Of a stretch of 64,000 bases of DNA, positions 26,201-38,638 are shown one piece after another. How positions within the stretch are numbered: position 1 is the first letter of the stretch; each line of letters opens with the position of its first letter. Origin of the DNA: Symsagittifera roscoffensis (taxonomy: Eukaryota; Xenacoelomorpha; Acoela; Convolutidae); NCBI RefSeq assembly GCF_963678635.1, contig NC_087063.1, forward strand, positions 55,455,504 to 55,519,503, given 5' to 3'. The notes under the pieces were generated by a model, which was not told where the DNA came from, made no database searches, and saw only the letters and a list, made by a program, of their open reading frames with translations. The position numbers and the translations under genes are program-made.

Positions 26201-26442
26201 AATTGTGTACCTCACATTTGTCCGATCTCTTGTTTAGACTTAAAATTGTACGTCATTTGGCTTCCCTCACTGCGTTTTCTCGTTTTCTTTGCGAATACCT
26301 GGTGTAATAGTAAAATCCTCCTTTGTTAAACCGGAACAATTTATTTCGCGATACTGTTTTGCCGCATTGTGATTTTGCCACAATGTTTCTGTCTAGAATT
26401 GATAGCAAAACTTGATTCAACCTTTTTTGAAACCTTTTGTTT

Positions 26443-26691
26443 TTAAAAGTTCACTGTCGAGCAAAATTTTTTTACGCCGGGGTGGACATCTTTGCACCAA
26501 AAATGATTCAAAAAGTACTGCCTCAGGTTTGATTTGTTCTGCTTAACATAGATAGATCTGTGAAATAGCTGATCACTTCTGCTTTTTTTTTCCTTTCTCA
26601 GGTACGGGAAATTGGAGACAACAACCGGCATTTTTGTTAAGTAAAAGAAAATCGAATTAGTTTTTTTCTTTCTAACTTTAAAGGTTTTCAA
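26443..26691 (-). pseudogene. Repeat-borne gene fragment, upstream block
   Basis: The 82-aa reverse frame starts in a Lys-rich stretch, contains MPVVVSNFPYLRKE, and shifts frame afterwards relative to the copy at 8047-8268. It is the same block of the unrecognised protein. No promoter or splice evidence supports expression. Confidence 0.3.
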
Positions 26692-29600
26692 TTTATTTTA
26701 AACATTGATCCAGATACCAGAAAAAAATCATCGCTAACAAAGCTGTAATCATATTGAATCTAAAAGGATACACTTTAATGACCCCGCAATTTCTATTGAG
26801 TAATTATATTTATTAAAAAAAGTTTTAAGAAATTGAGTTTTTTTGAAAAAATTTCCAGATAGTTGTCCAACTGAAAACTAGAAAAAAAAACTCGTTGAAA
26901 ATGAACACAGCAATTTTTCCAAATTATCTAGAACTAAATCCAATATAAAGGCTGCGCATTTAGCCGAAATTTAGGTGAGCGTCTGTGTACTTAAATTGCC
27001 TTGAGTTGTACCGATCTTTTAATCATCGCAGTCAAGTCACTTCAAGTCAGTCGAGTTTAATTTGGTCATTGGGTTTTCGGATGATTTGCAAGACGCTGTT
27101 TTTGTGCTTGTTGTCAGCTGTTTTAACAAAAGCAAAATCGTTGATGCCTTTCTTTGAAAGTTTCTGAATCATTTCTGTGCAGAGAGTCTTGATAACTTCA
27201 TCTTCAAGGATGATCCTTTCGATCATTGCGTGTAGGGTTTTGTTATCTAGGACATCGACATAAATTCTTTTGATTATTGAAACTAAACTGGGTCAATATC
27301 TGTCGCGAAGATCTGATAATTAGAAAGTCTTTATCAGCGTTGCGAAGCACCAATAATCCATCTTGGCAAACTGGTGGACTGAATTTTGCCTCTTCGATCC
27401 AATTCCGAATTCAAGTTCACTCATTTCCTCGTATCGTGTATCTCGAAACAGGAAGTCGTAAATATCGGTATAATTGTGTACCTCACACTTGTCCGATCTC
27501 TTGTTTAGACTACAAAATTGTACGTCATTTGGCTTCACTCACTGCGTTTTCTCGTTTTTTTTTCGCGAATACCTGGTGTAATAGTAAAATGCTCGTTTCT
27601 TAAACCGGAACAATTTATGCCGCGTTGTGATTTTGCCACAATGTTTCTGTCTAAAATTGATAGCAAAATTTCATTCAATGTTTTTTGAATCACTTTGTTT
27701 TTAAAATTTCACTGTCGAGCAAAATTTTTTCTACGCCGGGGTGGACATCTTTGCACCAAAAATTAATTAAAGAATACTGCATCATGTTTGATCTGTTCGG
27801 CTTTACATGAATAGATCTGAAAAATAGCAGATCATTCCTGCTTTTGTTTCCTTTTTCTGGTAAATATGTTAAGTAAAAGAAAAATGATTTAGATTTATTC
27901 ATTCTAATTTTAAAGATTTTGAAATTTTTCTAAACATTGATCTCGATACCAGAAAAAAATCATCCCTTACAAAAAAATACTCATATTGACTCAAAAAAGA
28001 TGCACTTTAATAACCCCGCACTTTCTAGTGCGTAATTCAATATAAAAAAAGTTTAGAAATTGTGAGTTTTTTGAAAAATTTTCCAGATTTTTGTCCTACT
28101 GAAAGCTAGAAAAAAAGCTCGTTGAAAATGAACACAACAATTTGTCCAAACTATCTAAAACTAGATTCAATATAAAGGCTGCGCCTTTAGCCAAAATTTT
28201 GATGAGCGTCAGTGTATTTATATTAGATTCAGTTGTATCGATCTACTAATCATCGCAGTCAAGTCACTTCAAGTCAGCCGAGTTTAATTTGGTCATTGGG
28301 TTTTCGGATGATTTGCAAGACGCTGTTTTTGTGTTTGTTGTCAGCTGTTTTAACAAAAGCAAAATCGTTCATGCCTTTCTTTGAAAGTTTCTGAATCATT
28401 TCTGTGCAGAGAGCGTTGATAACTTCATCTTCAAGGATGATCCTTTCGATCATTGCGTGTAGGGTTTTGTTATCAAGGACATCGACATAAATTCTTTTGA
28501 TTGTTGAAATTAAAATGGGTCAATATCTGTCGCGAATATCTGATAATTAGAAAAAGTCTTTATCAGCGTTGCGAAGCACCAATGATCCATCTTGGCGCAC
28601 TGGTGGACTGAATTGTGCCTCTTCGATCCAATTCCGAATTCAAGTTCACTCATTTCCTCGTATCGTGTATCTCGAAACAGGAAGTCGTAAATATCGGTAT
28701 AATTGTGTACCTCACACTTGTCCGATCACTTGTTTAGACTACAAAAATGTACTTCATTTGGCTTCACTCACTGCGTTTTCTCGTTTTTTTTTCGCGAATA
28801 CCTGGTGTAATAGTAAAATGCTCCTTTCTTAAACCGGAACAATTTATTTCGCGATTTTGTTTTGCCGCGTTGTGATTTTGGCACAATGTTTCTGTCTAAA
28901 ATTGATAGCAAAAATTGATTCAATGTTTTTTGAATCACTTTGTTTTTAAAATTTCACTGTCGAGCAAAATTTTTTCTACGCCGGGGTGGACATCTTTGCA
29001 CCAAAAATTAATTAAAATACTGCATCAGGTTAGATCTGTTCGGCTTTACATGAAAAGATCTGAAAAATATTAGATCATTCCTGCTTTTGTTTCTTTTTTC
29101 TGGTACTGGAACTTAAAGACAAACCGGCAATTATGTTAAGTAAAAGAAAAATGATTTAGATTTATTCATTCTAATTTTAAAGATTTTCAAATTATTCTAA
29201 ACATTGATCTCGATACCAGAAAAAAATCATCCCTTACAAAAAAATACTCATATTGACTCAAAAAAGATACACTTTAATAACCCCGCACTTTCTTGTACGT
29301 AATTCAATATAAAAAAAAGTTTTTAGAAGTTGTGAGTTTTTTGAAAAATTTTCCAATTTTTTGTCCTACTGAAAGCTAGACAAAAAGCTCGTTGAAAATG
29401 AACACAGCAATTTGTCCAAACCATCTAAAACTAGATTCAATATAAAGGCTGCGCATTTAGATAAAATTTTGATGAGCGTCAGTGTATTTATTTTACATTC
29501 AGTTGAATCGATCTACTAATCATCGCAGTCAAGTCACTTCAAGTCAGCCGAGTTTATGTTGGTCATTGGGTTTTCGGATGAGTTGGAAGACGCTGTCTTT

Positions 29601-31090
29601 GTGCTTGTTTTCAGCTGTTTTAACAAAAGTAAGGCAAATCGTTGATGCCTTTGAAAGTTTCTGAATCATTTCAGTGCAGACAGTCTTAATAACTTCATCC
29701 TCAAGGATGATCATTTCGATCTTCGTGTAGGATTTTGTTTTCAAGGACGTCGACATAAATTCTTTTCATTGTTGAATTTGAACTGGGTCAATATCCGTTG
29801 CAAAGATATGATAATTTGGAAAAAAGTGTCTCTGTCAGCGTTGCGAAGCGTCAATGATCCATCCTGGTGGACTGAAATTTGAGACCCTTCGATCCAATTA
29901 CGATTTCAAGCTCACTCATTTCCTCGTATCGTTTATCTCAAAACAGGGAGTCATAAATATCGACATAAAATGTGCCTGATGTTTGTCCGATCTCTTGTTT
30001 AGCCTACAAAATTATACGTCATTTGTATTGCGTTTTCTCGTTTTTTTTTCGCGAATACCTGGGTGTCCAATACAAAAATGCTCCTCGTTTCGTAAACCGG
30101 AAAAGTTTATGTCGCAATTGTGTTTTGCCGTGTAGTGAATTTGCCACAATATTTCTATCCTAAATTGATAGCAAAACTTGACTCAATATTTTTTTTAGAA
30201 AATCACTGTCGAGCAAAATTTTCAGCCCCGGGTGGACATCTTTGCACCAAAAATGCTTCAAAAGTACTGCCTTAGGTTTGATCTGTTCTTCTTTAAATAA
30301 ATAGATCTGTGAAATAGCTGATCACTCATGCTTTTGTTTTACATTTCTCAGGTACGGGAAGTTGAAGACAACAACCGGAATTTATGTTGAGTAAAAGAAA
30401 AATGAATTAGATTTTTTCTTTCTAATTTAAAAGCTTTTCAAAATATTTTAAACATTGATCTCAATACCAGAAAAAATCATCCATTACAAAAATATAATCA
30501 TATTGCTTCAAAAAAGATACATTTCAATGACTTCGCACTTGTTATTGGGTAATTTAGGTTCCAAAAAAAAGTTTAAGAAATTGAGTTTTTTTGAAAATTT
30601 TTCCATATGTTTGTCCAAATAGAAACTAGAGAATAAGCTCGTTGGAAATGAACAACAGCAATGTGTCTAAACTATCTAAAACTAGATTCAATATAAAGGC
30701 TGATCACCTAGCCAAAATTCAGATGATCTTCAATGTCTTTATATTACATTGAGTTGTATCGATCTACTAATCATCGCAGTCAAGTCAGCCAAGTTTATGT
30801 TGGTCATTGGGTTTTCGGATGATTTGCAAGACGCTGTCTTTGTGCTTGTTTTCAGCTGTTTTTAACAAAAGCTAAATCGTTGATGTCTTTCTTTGAAAGT
30901 TTCTAAATCATTTCAGTCCAGACAGTGTTGTTAACTCCATCCTCAAGGATATCCTTTCGATCATCACGTGTATGGTTTTGTTCATAAGGACGTCGACATT
31001 AATTCTTTTGATTATTGAAGTTGAACCGGGTCAATATCTGCCGCAAAGATCTGATAATTTGGAAAAAAGTCTCCCTGTCAGCGTTGTGAA

Positions 31091-31381
31091 ACAATCACTA
31101 GCATTGAATTGTCACAAAAGTTCAAATTGATTTACAAAGAATCCTAGCATGGTTCACATCAGTTTACTTTCAGCATAGTTTAGACCTAATTGAAAGAGCA
31201 AGAAATTGTTTCAGACACAAAATTAGAAGAAACAATGCTAGCAGATGAAACAGGCTATGTGTGGGACCCGGAAAGGTATCATGATTTGTTTTTTAACATA
31301 CCAATTGATATATCCAGCGCAGCAATTGGAACCAGCTCTGTACATTTACAACAACCGTTTCAGATAGGTCGACCCAAATGA
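31091..31381 (+). pseudogene. Diverged Gag fragment related to the 17-kb element
   Basis: A break in the parental array holds retroelement debris. One frame reads LQRILAWFTSVYFQHSLDLI and the 31190 frame reads YVWDPERYHDLFFNIPIDIS. Both align in order with the Gag N-terminal extension of the element at 46.7 kb (ILAWFIIDYF..., YVWDPEWYH..., NIPQSISS). The fragment has at least one stop between the two parts. It shows that this family has inserted here before and that the YVWDPE-x-YH motif is conserved between diverged copies. Confidence 0.7.
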
Positions 31382-31692
31382 TTTCTCAGCTCTCCTCAAG
31401 CACTATAATAGTGTGTTGCGGCCAAATTTTCTGCGCCGTAGGAAAAATTTCGAAAAAAATTTCGCCAAAAAAGCTATCTTAGGCACTTTTTAGAAAATGT
31501 TGACCATAAAAGTTGCTTTTTTGGGCGCGCCCTTTCCCCTCAAATTAAGTGATTATTGGCGCCGAGGGCGTCCTTAGAATAACTCTACAAGGTCGGCAGT
31601 CGGTCGAATCCCTGAAGAAAGAATGTTTTTTCCTCAGAGATGAAAGAACGTCCACTTTTCTCAAAATATGTACTTAAATTTCTTCTATGGAG
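31382..31692. other. Inserted sequence of unknown origin
   Basis: About 310 bp, locally richer in G+C (GGGCGCGCCCTTTCCCC, GGCGCCGAGGGCGTCC), absent from the other units. It may be the rest of the same retroelement debris or another insertion. No ORF or terminal repeat is visible. Confidence 0.4.
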
Positions 31693-32200
31693 TATCACTT
31701 TTCTCCTAAGTAATTTTTTTGAAGCTCTTCCATCTCTTTTCTTTGTTACTCGCTTGATATCATCATCAATCAGGCTAGGTCTAGTTTCATGTCAAAAACA
31801 GAAATGGAAATAACAACCCAATGCTTTAAAAACAGTCTTACAATGGTTGCAATAACCATCAGCGTTGAAGCAATCAATTTGTCTGTGTTCCTGTACTGTA
31901 TCATCTCTCAGTTTTACATTCAGGTTTGTTTGCCTTCGTTTCATATACCTCGAACCAGGAAATCCTTAATGTCGGCATATTTGTGAACCTCCAGTTGTCT
32001 GATCTCTTATTTAGCCGACAAAATTATACGTTTTTTGGCTTCCCTCATTGCTTTTTTTCTCGGTTTTTTATCCGCGAATAACTGGGTGTCCAATACAAAA
32101 ATGCTCCTCGTTTTGTAAACCGGAATTTTACTTGGCGATAATATTCTGCTGTGTTGTGATGTTGCCTCAAAGTTTTCGCCTTAGAATGATATCAAATTTG
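31693..32200. repeat. Variant repeat unit V, copy 1 (508 bp)
   Basis: Pairs with 38131-38638 at roughly 97% identity by eye. The right half is a diverged parental unit (CTGGGTGTCCAATACAAAAA, GTTGTGATGTTGCC). The left half (GGAAATAACAACCCAATGC etc.) is not in the standard units. On the reverse strand it reads a diverged form of the central block, VHKYADIKDFLVR. Confidence 0.85.
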
Positions 32201-35200
32201 GCAATGAAACTAGAAATTTAGCTTGTTGAAAATGAACAAAACAATTTGTCTAAAATATCTAAATTTGTTCATTTTTAAAGGCTGCGCATTTAGCCAAAAT
32301 TTAGATGAGCGTCAGTCTTGTATCGTGTTGTATATTACATTGAGTTGTATCGATCTATTAATCATCGCAGTCGAGTCACTTCAAGTCAGCCGAGTTTAAA
32401 CTGGTGATTGGCGTTTTCGGATGATATGCAAGACGCTGTCTTTGTCCTTGTTTTCAGCTGTTTTAACAAAAGTAAAATCGTTGATGTCTTCCTTTGAAAT
32501 TTTCTGAATCATTTCATTGCATGCAGTGTTGATAACTTCATTCTCAAGGATATTCTTTCGATCATCGCGTGTAGTATTTTGTTCTCAAGGACATCGACAT
32601 AAATTCTTTTGATTGTTGAAATTAAACTGGGTCAATATCTGTCACAAAGATGCAATTATTTTGAAAAAAAGTCTCTCTGTCAGCGTTGAGAAGCCCCAAT
32701 GATCCATCTTGGCGCACTGGTGGACTGATAATTGTGACCCTTCGATCCAGTTCCGATTTCAAGCTTATTCAATTCCTCGTATCGTATCTCGCTCGAAACA
32801 AGAAGTCATAAATATCGGTATAACTACATAAAACTAGATTCAATATAAAGACTGTGCACTAAGCCAAATTTTAGATGAGCGTCAGTGTATTTGTATTACA
32901 TTGATTTGTATCGATCTACTACTCATCGCAGCCAAGTCACTTCAAGTCAGCCAAGTTTATGTTGGTCATTAGGTTTTCGGATGATTTGCAAGACGCTGTC
33001 TTTGTGCTTGTTTTCAGCTGTTTTTAACAAAAGTCAAATCTCTGATGCCTTTCTTTGAAAGTTTCTAAATCATTTCAGTGCAAACAGTGTTTATTACTTC
33101 ATCCTCAACTGTGATCGTTTTGATCATCGCATGTAGGGTTTTGTTTTCAAGGAAGTCGACATAAACTCTTTTGATGTTGAAATCAAACTGGGTTAATATC
33201 TGTCGCAAAGATCTGATAATTAGAAAGTCTTTATCAGCGTTGCGAAGCACCACTAGTCCATCTTAGCGCACTGGTGGTTTGAATTTTGCCTCTTCGATCC
33301 AATTCCGAATTCAAGTCTACTCATTTCCTCGTATCGTTTATCTCGAAACTGGAAGTCAGAAATATCGGCATAATTGTGTACCTCACATTTGTCCGATCTC
33401 CTGTTTAGCCCACAAAACTGTGCGTCATTTGGCTTCCCTAGCTGCGTTTTCTCGTTTTTTTTGGGTATACCTGGGTGTCCAATAGAAATATGCTCATGGT
33501 TTCTTAAAGCGGAAAAATTTACTTTGCGATACTGTTTTGCCGTGTTGTGACTTTGCCACAATGTTTCCTTCCCAAATTTTATTGCAAAACTTGACTCAAT
33601 ATTTTTTTAGAAAGTCACTGTCGAGCAAAATTTTCAGGCCCCGGTGGACATCTTTGCACCAAAAATGCTTATAAAAATACTGCCTCAGGTTTGATCTGTT
33701 CTGCTTTAAATAAATAGATCTGTGAAATAGCTGATCACTCATGCTTTTGTTTTACATTTCTCAGGTACGGGAAGTTGAAGACAACAACCGGAATTTATGT
33801 TGAGTAAAAGAAAAATGAATTAGATTTTTTCTTTCTAATTTAAAAGCTTTTCAAAATATTCTAAACATTGATATCGATACCAGAAAAAATCATCCCTTAC
33901 AAAAATATAATCATATTTACTCAAAAAGATACCTTTTAATGACTTTGAACTCACTATTGGGTAATTCAGGTTACAAATAAAAGTTTTGTGAAATTGTGAT
34001 TTTTTTTAAAAAATTTTCCATTCATTTGTCCATCTGAAGACTAGAAAATAAGCTCGTTGGATATGAAATACAGCAATTTGTCTTAACTATCTAAAACTAG
34101 ATTCATTTTAAAGGCTGCGCACTAAGCCAAAATTCAGATGATCTTCAATGTCTTTATATTGCATTGAGTTGTATCGATCTACTAATCATCGCAGACGAAG
34201 TCACTTCAAGTCAGCCGAGTTTATGTTGGTCATTGGGTTTTCGGATGATAAGCAAGACGCTGTTTTTGTCCTTGTTTTCAGCTGTTTTAACAGAAGCAAA
34301 ATCGTCGTTGATGCCTTTCTTTGAAAGTTTCTGAATCATTTCATTGTATGCAGTGTTGATAACTTCATTCTCAAGGATCTTCTTTCGATCATCGCGTGTA
34401 GTGTTTTGTTCTCATGGACGTCGACATAAGTACTTTTGATTGTTGAAATTAAACTGGGTCAATTATGATTTCGATCCAATTATGATTTCAAGCTTACTCA
34501 TTTCCTCGTATCGTTTATCTCGCTCGAAACAAGAAGTCATAAATGTCGACATAACTAGCTAAAACTAGATTCAATATAAAGGCTGCGCACTAAGCCATTT
34601 TCTAGATGAGCGTCAGTGTATTTATATTACATTGATTTGTATCGATCTACTAATCATCGCAGCCCGGTCACTTCAAGTCAGCCAAGTTTATGTTGGTCAT
34701 TGGGTTTTCGGATGATTTGCAAGACGCTGTCTTTGTGCTTGTTTTCAGCTGTTTTTAACAAAAGCTAAATCGTTGACGTCTTTCTTTGAAAGTTTCTAAA
34801 TCATTTCAGTGCAGACAGTGTTGATAACTTCATCCTCAACTATGACCCTTTTGATAATCGCTTGTAGGGTTTGTTTTCAAGGAAGTCGACATAAATTCTT
34901 TTGATTGTTGGAATTAAACTGGGTTAATATCTGTCGCAAAGATCTGATAATTAGAAAAAGTCTTTATCAGCGTTGCGAAGCACCAATAATCCATCTTGGC
35001 GCACTGGTGGACTGAATTTTGCCTCTTCGATCCAATTCCGAATTCAAGTCTACTCATTTCCTCGTATCGTTTATCTGGAAACTGGAAGTCAGAAATATCG
35101 GCATATTTTTGTACCTCACATTTGTCCGATCTCCTGTTTAGCCCACAAAGCTGTGCGTCATTTGGCTTCCCTAGCTGCGTTTTTCTCGTTTTTTTCGCGC

Positions 35201-38130
35201 GAATACCTGGGTGTCCAATAGAAAAATGCTCCTCGTTTCTTAAAGCGGAAAGGTTTACTTCGCGATACTATTTTGACGTGTTATGACTTTGCCAAAGTGT
35301 TTCTGTCCCAAATTTTATTGCAAAACCTGACTCAGTTTTTTTTAAAAAAAAGTCACTGTCGAGCAATATTTTCAGGCCCGGGTGGGCATCTTTGCACCAA
35401 AAACGCTTCAAAAATACTGCCTCAGGTTTGATCTGTTCTGCTTTAAATAAATAGATCTGTGAAATAGCTGATCACTCATGCTTTTGTTTTACATTTCTCA
35501 GGTACGGGAAGTTGAAGACAACAACCGGAATTTATGTTGAGTAAAAGAAAAATGAATTAGATTTTTTCTTTCTAATTTAAAAGCTTTTCAAAATATTCTA
35601 AACATTGATATCGATACCAGAAAAAATCATCCGTTACAAAAATATAATCATATTGACTCACAAAAGATACCTTTTAATGACTTTGAACTCACTATTGGGT
35701 AATTCAGGTTACAAATAAAAGTTTTGTGAAATTTTGATTTTTTTAAAAGCTAAATCGTTGACGTCTTTCTTTGAAAGTTTCTAAATCATTTCAGTGCAGA
35801 CAGTGTTGATAACTTCATCCTCAACTATGACCCCTTTTGATCATCGCATGTAGGGTTTTGTTTTCAAGGAAGTCGACATAAATTCTTTTGATTGTTGAAA
35901 TTAAACTGGGTTAATATCTGTCGCAAAGATCTGATAATTAGAAAAAATCTTCATCAGCGTTGCGAAGGACCAATAATCCATCTTGGCGCACTGATGGACT
36001 GGAGTTTGCCTCTTCGATCCAATTCCGAATTCAAGTCTACTCATTTCCTCTTATCGTTTATGTCGAAGCTGGAAGTCAGAAATATCCGCATAATTGTGTA
36101 CCTCATATTTGTCCGATCTCCTGTTTAGCCCATAAAACTGCGTCATTTGGCTTCCCTAGCTGCGTTTTTCTCGTTTTTTTTTGCGAATACTTGGGTGTTC
36201 AATAGAAATATGCTCATGGTTTCTTAAAGCGGAAAAGTTTACTTTGCGATACTATTTTGCCGTGTTGTGACTTTGCCACAATGTTTCCTTCTCAAATTTT
36301 ATTGCAAAACTTGACTCAATTTTTTTTAGAAAGTCACTGTCGAGCTAAATTTTCAGGCCCGGGTGGACATCTTTGCACCAAAAATGCTTCAAAAATACTG
36401 CCTCAGGTTTGATCTGTTCTGCTCTAAATAAATAGATCTGTGAAATAGCTGATCACTCATGCTTTTGGTTTACATTTCTCAGGTACAGGATGTTGAAGAC
36501 AACAACCGGAATTTATGTTGAGTAAAAGAAAAATGAATTAGATTTTGTCGTTCTAATTTAAAGCTTTGCAAAATATTCTAAACATTGATATCGATACCAG
36601 AAAAAATCATCCCTTACAAAAATATAATCATATTGACTCAAAAAAAGATACCTTTTAATGACTTTGATTTCACTATTGGGTAATTCAGGTTACAAATAAA
36701 AGTTTTGTGAAATTGTGATTTTTTTTGAAAAATTTTCTATTCATTTGTCCATCTGAAGACTAGAAAATAAGCTCGTTGGATATGAAATACAGCAATGTGT
36801 CTAAACTATCTAAAACTAGATTCAATTTAAAGGCTGCGCACTAAGCCAAAATTCAGATGATCTTCAATGTCTTTATATTACATTGAGTTGTATCGATCTA
36901 CTAATCATCGCAGACGAAGTCACTTCAAGTCAGCCGAGTTTATGTTGGTCATTGGGTTTTCGGATGATATGCAAGACGCTGTTTTTGTCCTTGTTTTCAG
37001 CTGTTTTAACAGAAGCAAAATCGTCGTTGATGCCTTTCTTTGAAAGTTTCTGAATCATTTCATTGTATGCAGTGTTGATAACTTCATTCTCAAGGATCTT
37101 CTTTCGATCATCGCGTGTAGTGTTTTGTTCTCAAGGACGTCGACATAAGTGCTTTTGATTGTTGAAATTAAACTGGGTCAATATCTGTCACAAAGATACG
37201 ATAATTTTGAAAAAAAGTCTCTGTCAGCGTTGCGAAGCGCCAATAATCCATCTTGGCGCACTGGTGGACTGGAAATCGAGACCTTTTGATCCGATTACGA
37301 TTTCAAGCTTACTCATTTCCTCGTATCGTTTATCTCGCTCGAAACAAGAAGTCATAAATATCGACATAACTAGCTAAAACTAGATTCAATATAAAGGCTA
37401 CGCACTAAGCCTTATTCTAGATGAGCGTCAGTGTATTTATATTACATTGATTTGTATCGATCTACTAATCATCGCAGCCCGGTCACTTCAAGTCAGCCAA
37501 GTTTATGTTGGTCATTGGGTTTTCGGATGATTTGCAAGACGCTGTCTTTGTGCTTGTTTTCAGCTGTTTTTAACAAAAGCTAAATCGTTGACGTCTTTCT
37601 TTGAAAGTTTCTAAATCATTTCAGTGCAGACAGTGTTGATAACTTAATCCTCAACTATGACCCTTTTGATAATCGCATGTAGGGTTTTGTTTTCAAGGAA
37701 GTCGACATAAATTCTTTTGATTGTTGAAATTAAACTGGGTTAATATCTGTCGCAAAGATCTGATAATTAGAAAAAGTCTTTATCAGCGTTGCGAAGCACC
37801 AATAATCCATCTTGGCGCACTGGTGGACTGAATTTTGCCTCTTCGATCCAATTCGGAATTCAAGTCTGCTCATTTCCTCGTATCGTTTATCTGGTAACTG
37901 AAGTCAGAAATATCGGCATAATTGTGTACCTCACATTTGTCCGATCTCCTGTTTAGCCCACAAAGCAGTGCGTCATATGGCTTCCCTAGCTGCGTTTTTC
38001 TCGTTTTTTTTGCGAATACCTGGGTGTCCAATAGAAAAATGCTCCTCGTTTCTTAAAGCTGAAAAGTTTACTTCGCGATACTATTTTGACGTGTTGTGAC
38101 TTTGCCAAAGTGTTTCTGTCCCAAATGGAA
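32201..38130. repeat. Parental units, right block, with 2.7-2.8-kb composite period
   Basis: Truncated and full units alternate. The AATTCAGATGATCTTCAATG variant recurs near 34131 and 36850, and the ACTAGCTAAAACTAGATTCA variant near 34553 and 37369, so pairs of units were duplicated together. Near 35738 a copy is joined out of register (GATTTTTTTAAAAGCTAAAT), which deletes most of a unit. Reverse-strand blocks persist, best at 33253-33561. Confidence 0.85.
33253..33561 (-). pseudogene. Repeat-borne gene fragment, longest central block
   Basis: The 102-aa reverse frame is the longest uninterrupted stretch of the repeat-borne protein: SIGHPGIPKK, then GKPNDAQFCGLNRRSDKCEV, HNYADISDF, FRDKRYEEMSRLEFGIGSKR. 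The 531-bp monomers carry a diverged version (IGHPDFFVSENNN, GKLNDGHHC, RYEETSKLGIGIGSK), so this frame outlasted separation of the two repeat classes. It resembles no family I know. No signal peptide or transmembrane segment is present. It may be an exon or pseudo-exon, and function is unknown. Confidence 0.4.
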
Positions 38131-38638
38131 TATCGCTTTTCTCGAAATTAATTTTTTTGAAGCTCTTCCATCTCTTTTCTTTGTTACTCGTTTGATATCA
38201 TCATCAATCAGGCTAGGTCTAGTTTCATGTCAAAAACAGAAATGGAAATAACAACCCAATGCTTTAAAAACAGTCTTACAATGGTTGCAATAACCATCAG
38301 CGTTGAAGCAATCAATTTGTCTGTGTTCCTGTACTGTATCATCTCTCAGTTTAACATTCAGTTTTGTTTGCCTTCGTTTCATATACCTCGAACCAGGAAA
38401 TCCTTAATGTCGGCATATTTGTGAACCTCCAGTTGTCTGGTCTCTTATTTAGCCGACAAAATTATACGTTTTTGGCTTCCCTTATTGCTTTTTTTCTCGG
38501 TTTTTTATCCGCGAATAACTGGGTGTCCAATACAAAAATGCTCCTCGTTTTGTAAACCGGCATTTTACTTGGCGATAATATTCTGCTGTGTTGTGATGTT
38601 GCCTCAAAGTTTTCGTCTTAGAATGATATCAAATTTAG
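38131..38638. repeat. Variant repeat unit V, copy 2
   Basis: Partner of 31693-32200. Differences are scattered single bases plus T-run length. It forms the right end of the whole tandem-repeat domain; sequence after about 38770 is unique. Confidence 0.85.

Larger units (their letters stand above)
22791..31090. repeat. Parental 1.27-kb tandem units
   Basis: The anchor around GAGCGTCNGTGTANTTATATT occurs near 22994, 24431, 25700, 26971, 28201, 29471 and 30720, giving periods of 1437, 1269, 1271, 1230, 1270 and 1249 bp. The first unit is longer because a piece of about 170 bp (CACTGTCGAGC... to ...TACTGCCTC) is duplicated in tandem at 23655-23985. Units at 24.4 and 25.7 kb are almost identical, others about 85-90% by eye. 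Each unit holds reverse-strand peptide blocks in the same order (MPVVV / EVHNYADIY / IILEDEVIN), most with stops or shifts. Confidence 0.9.
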
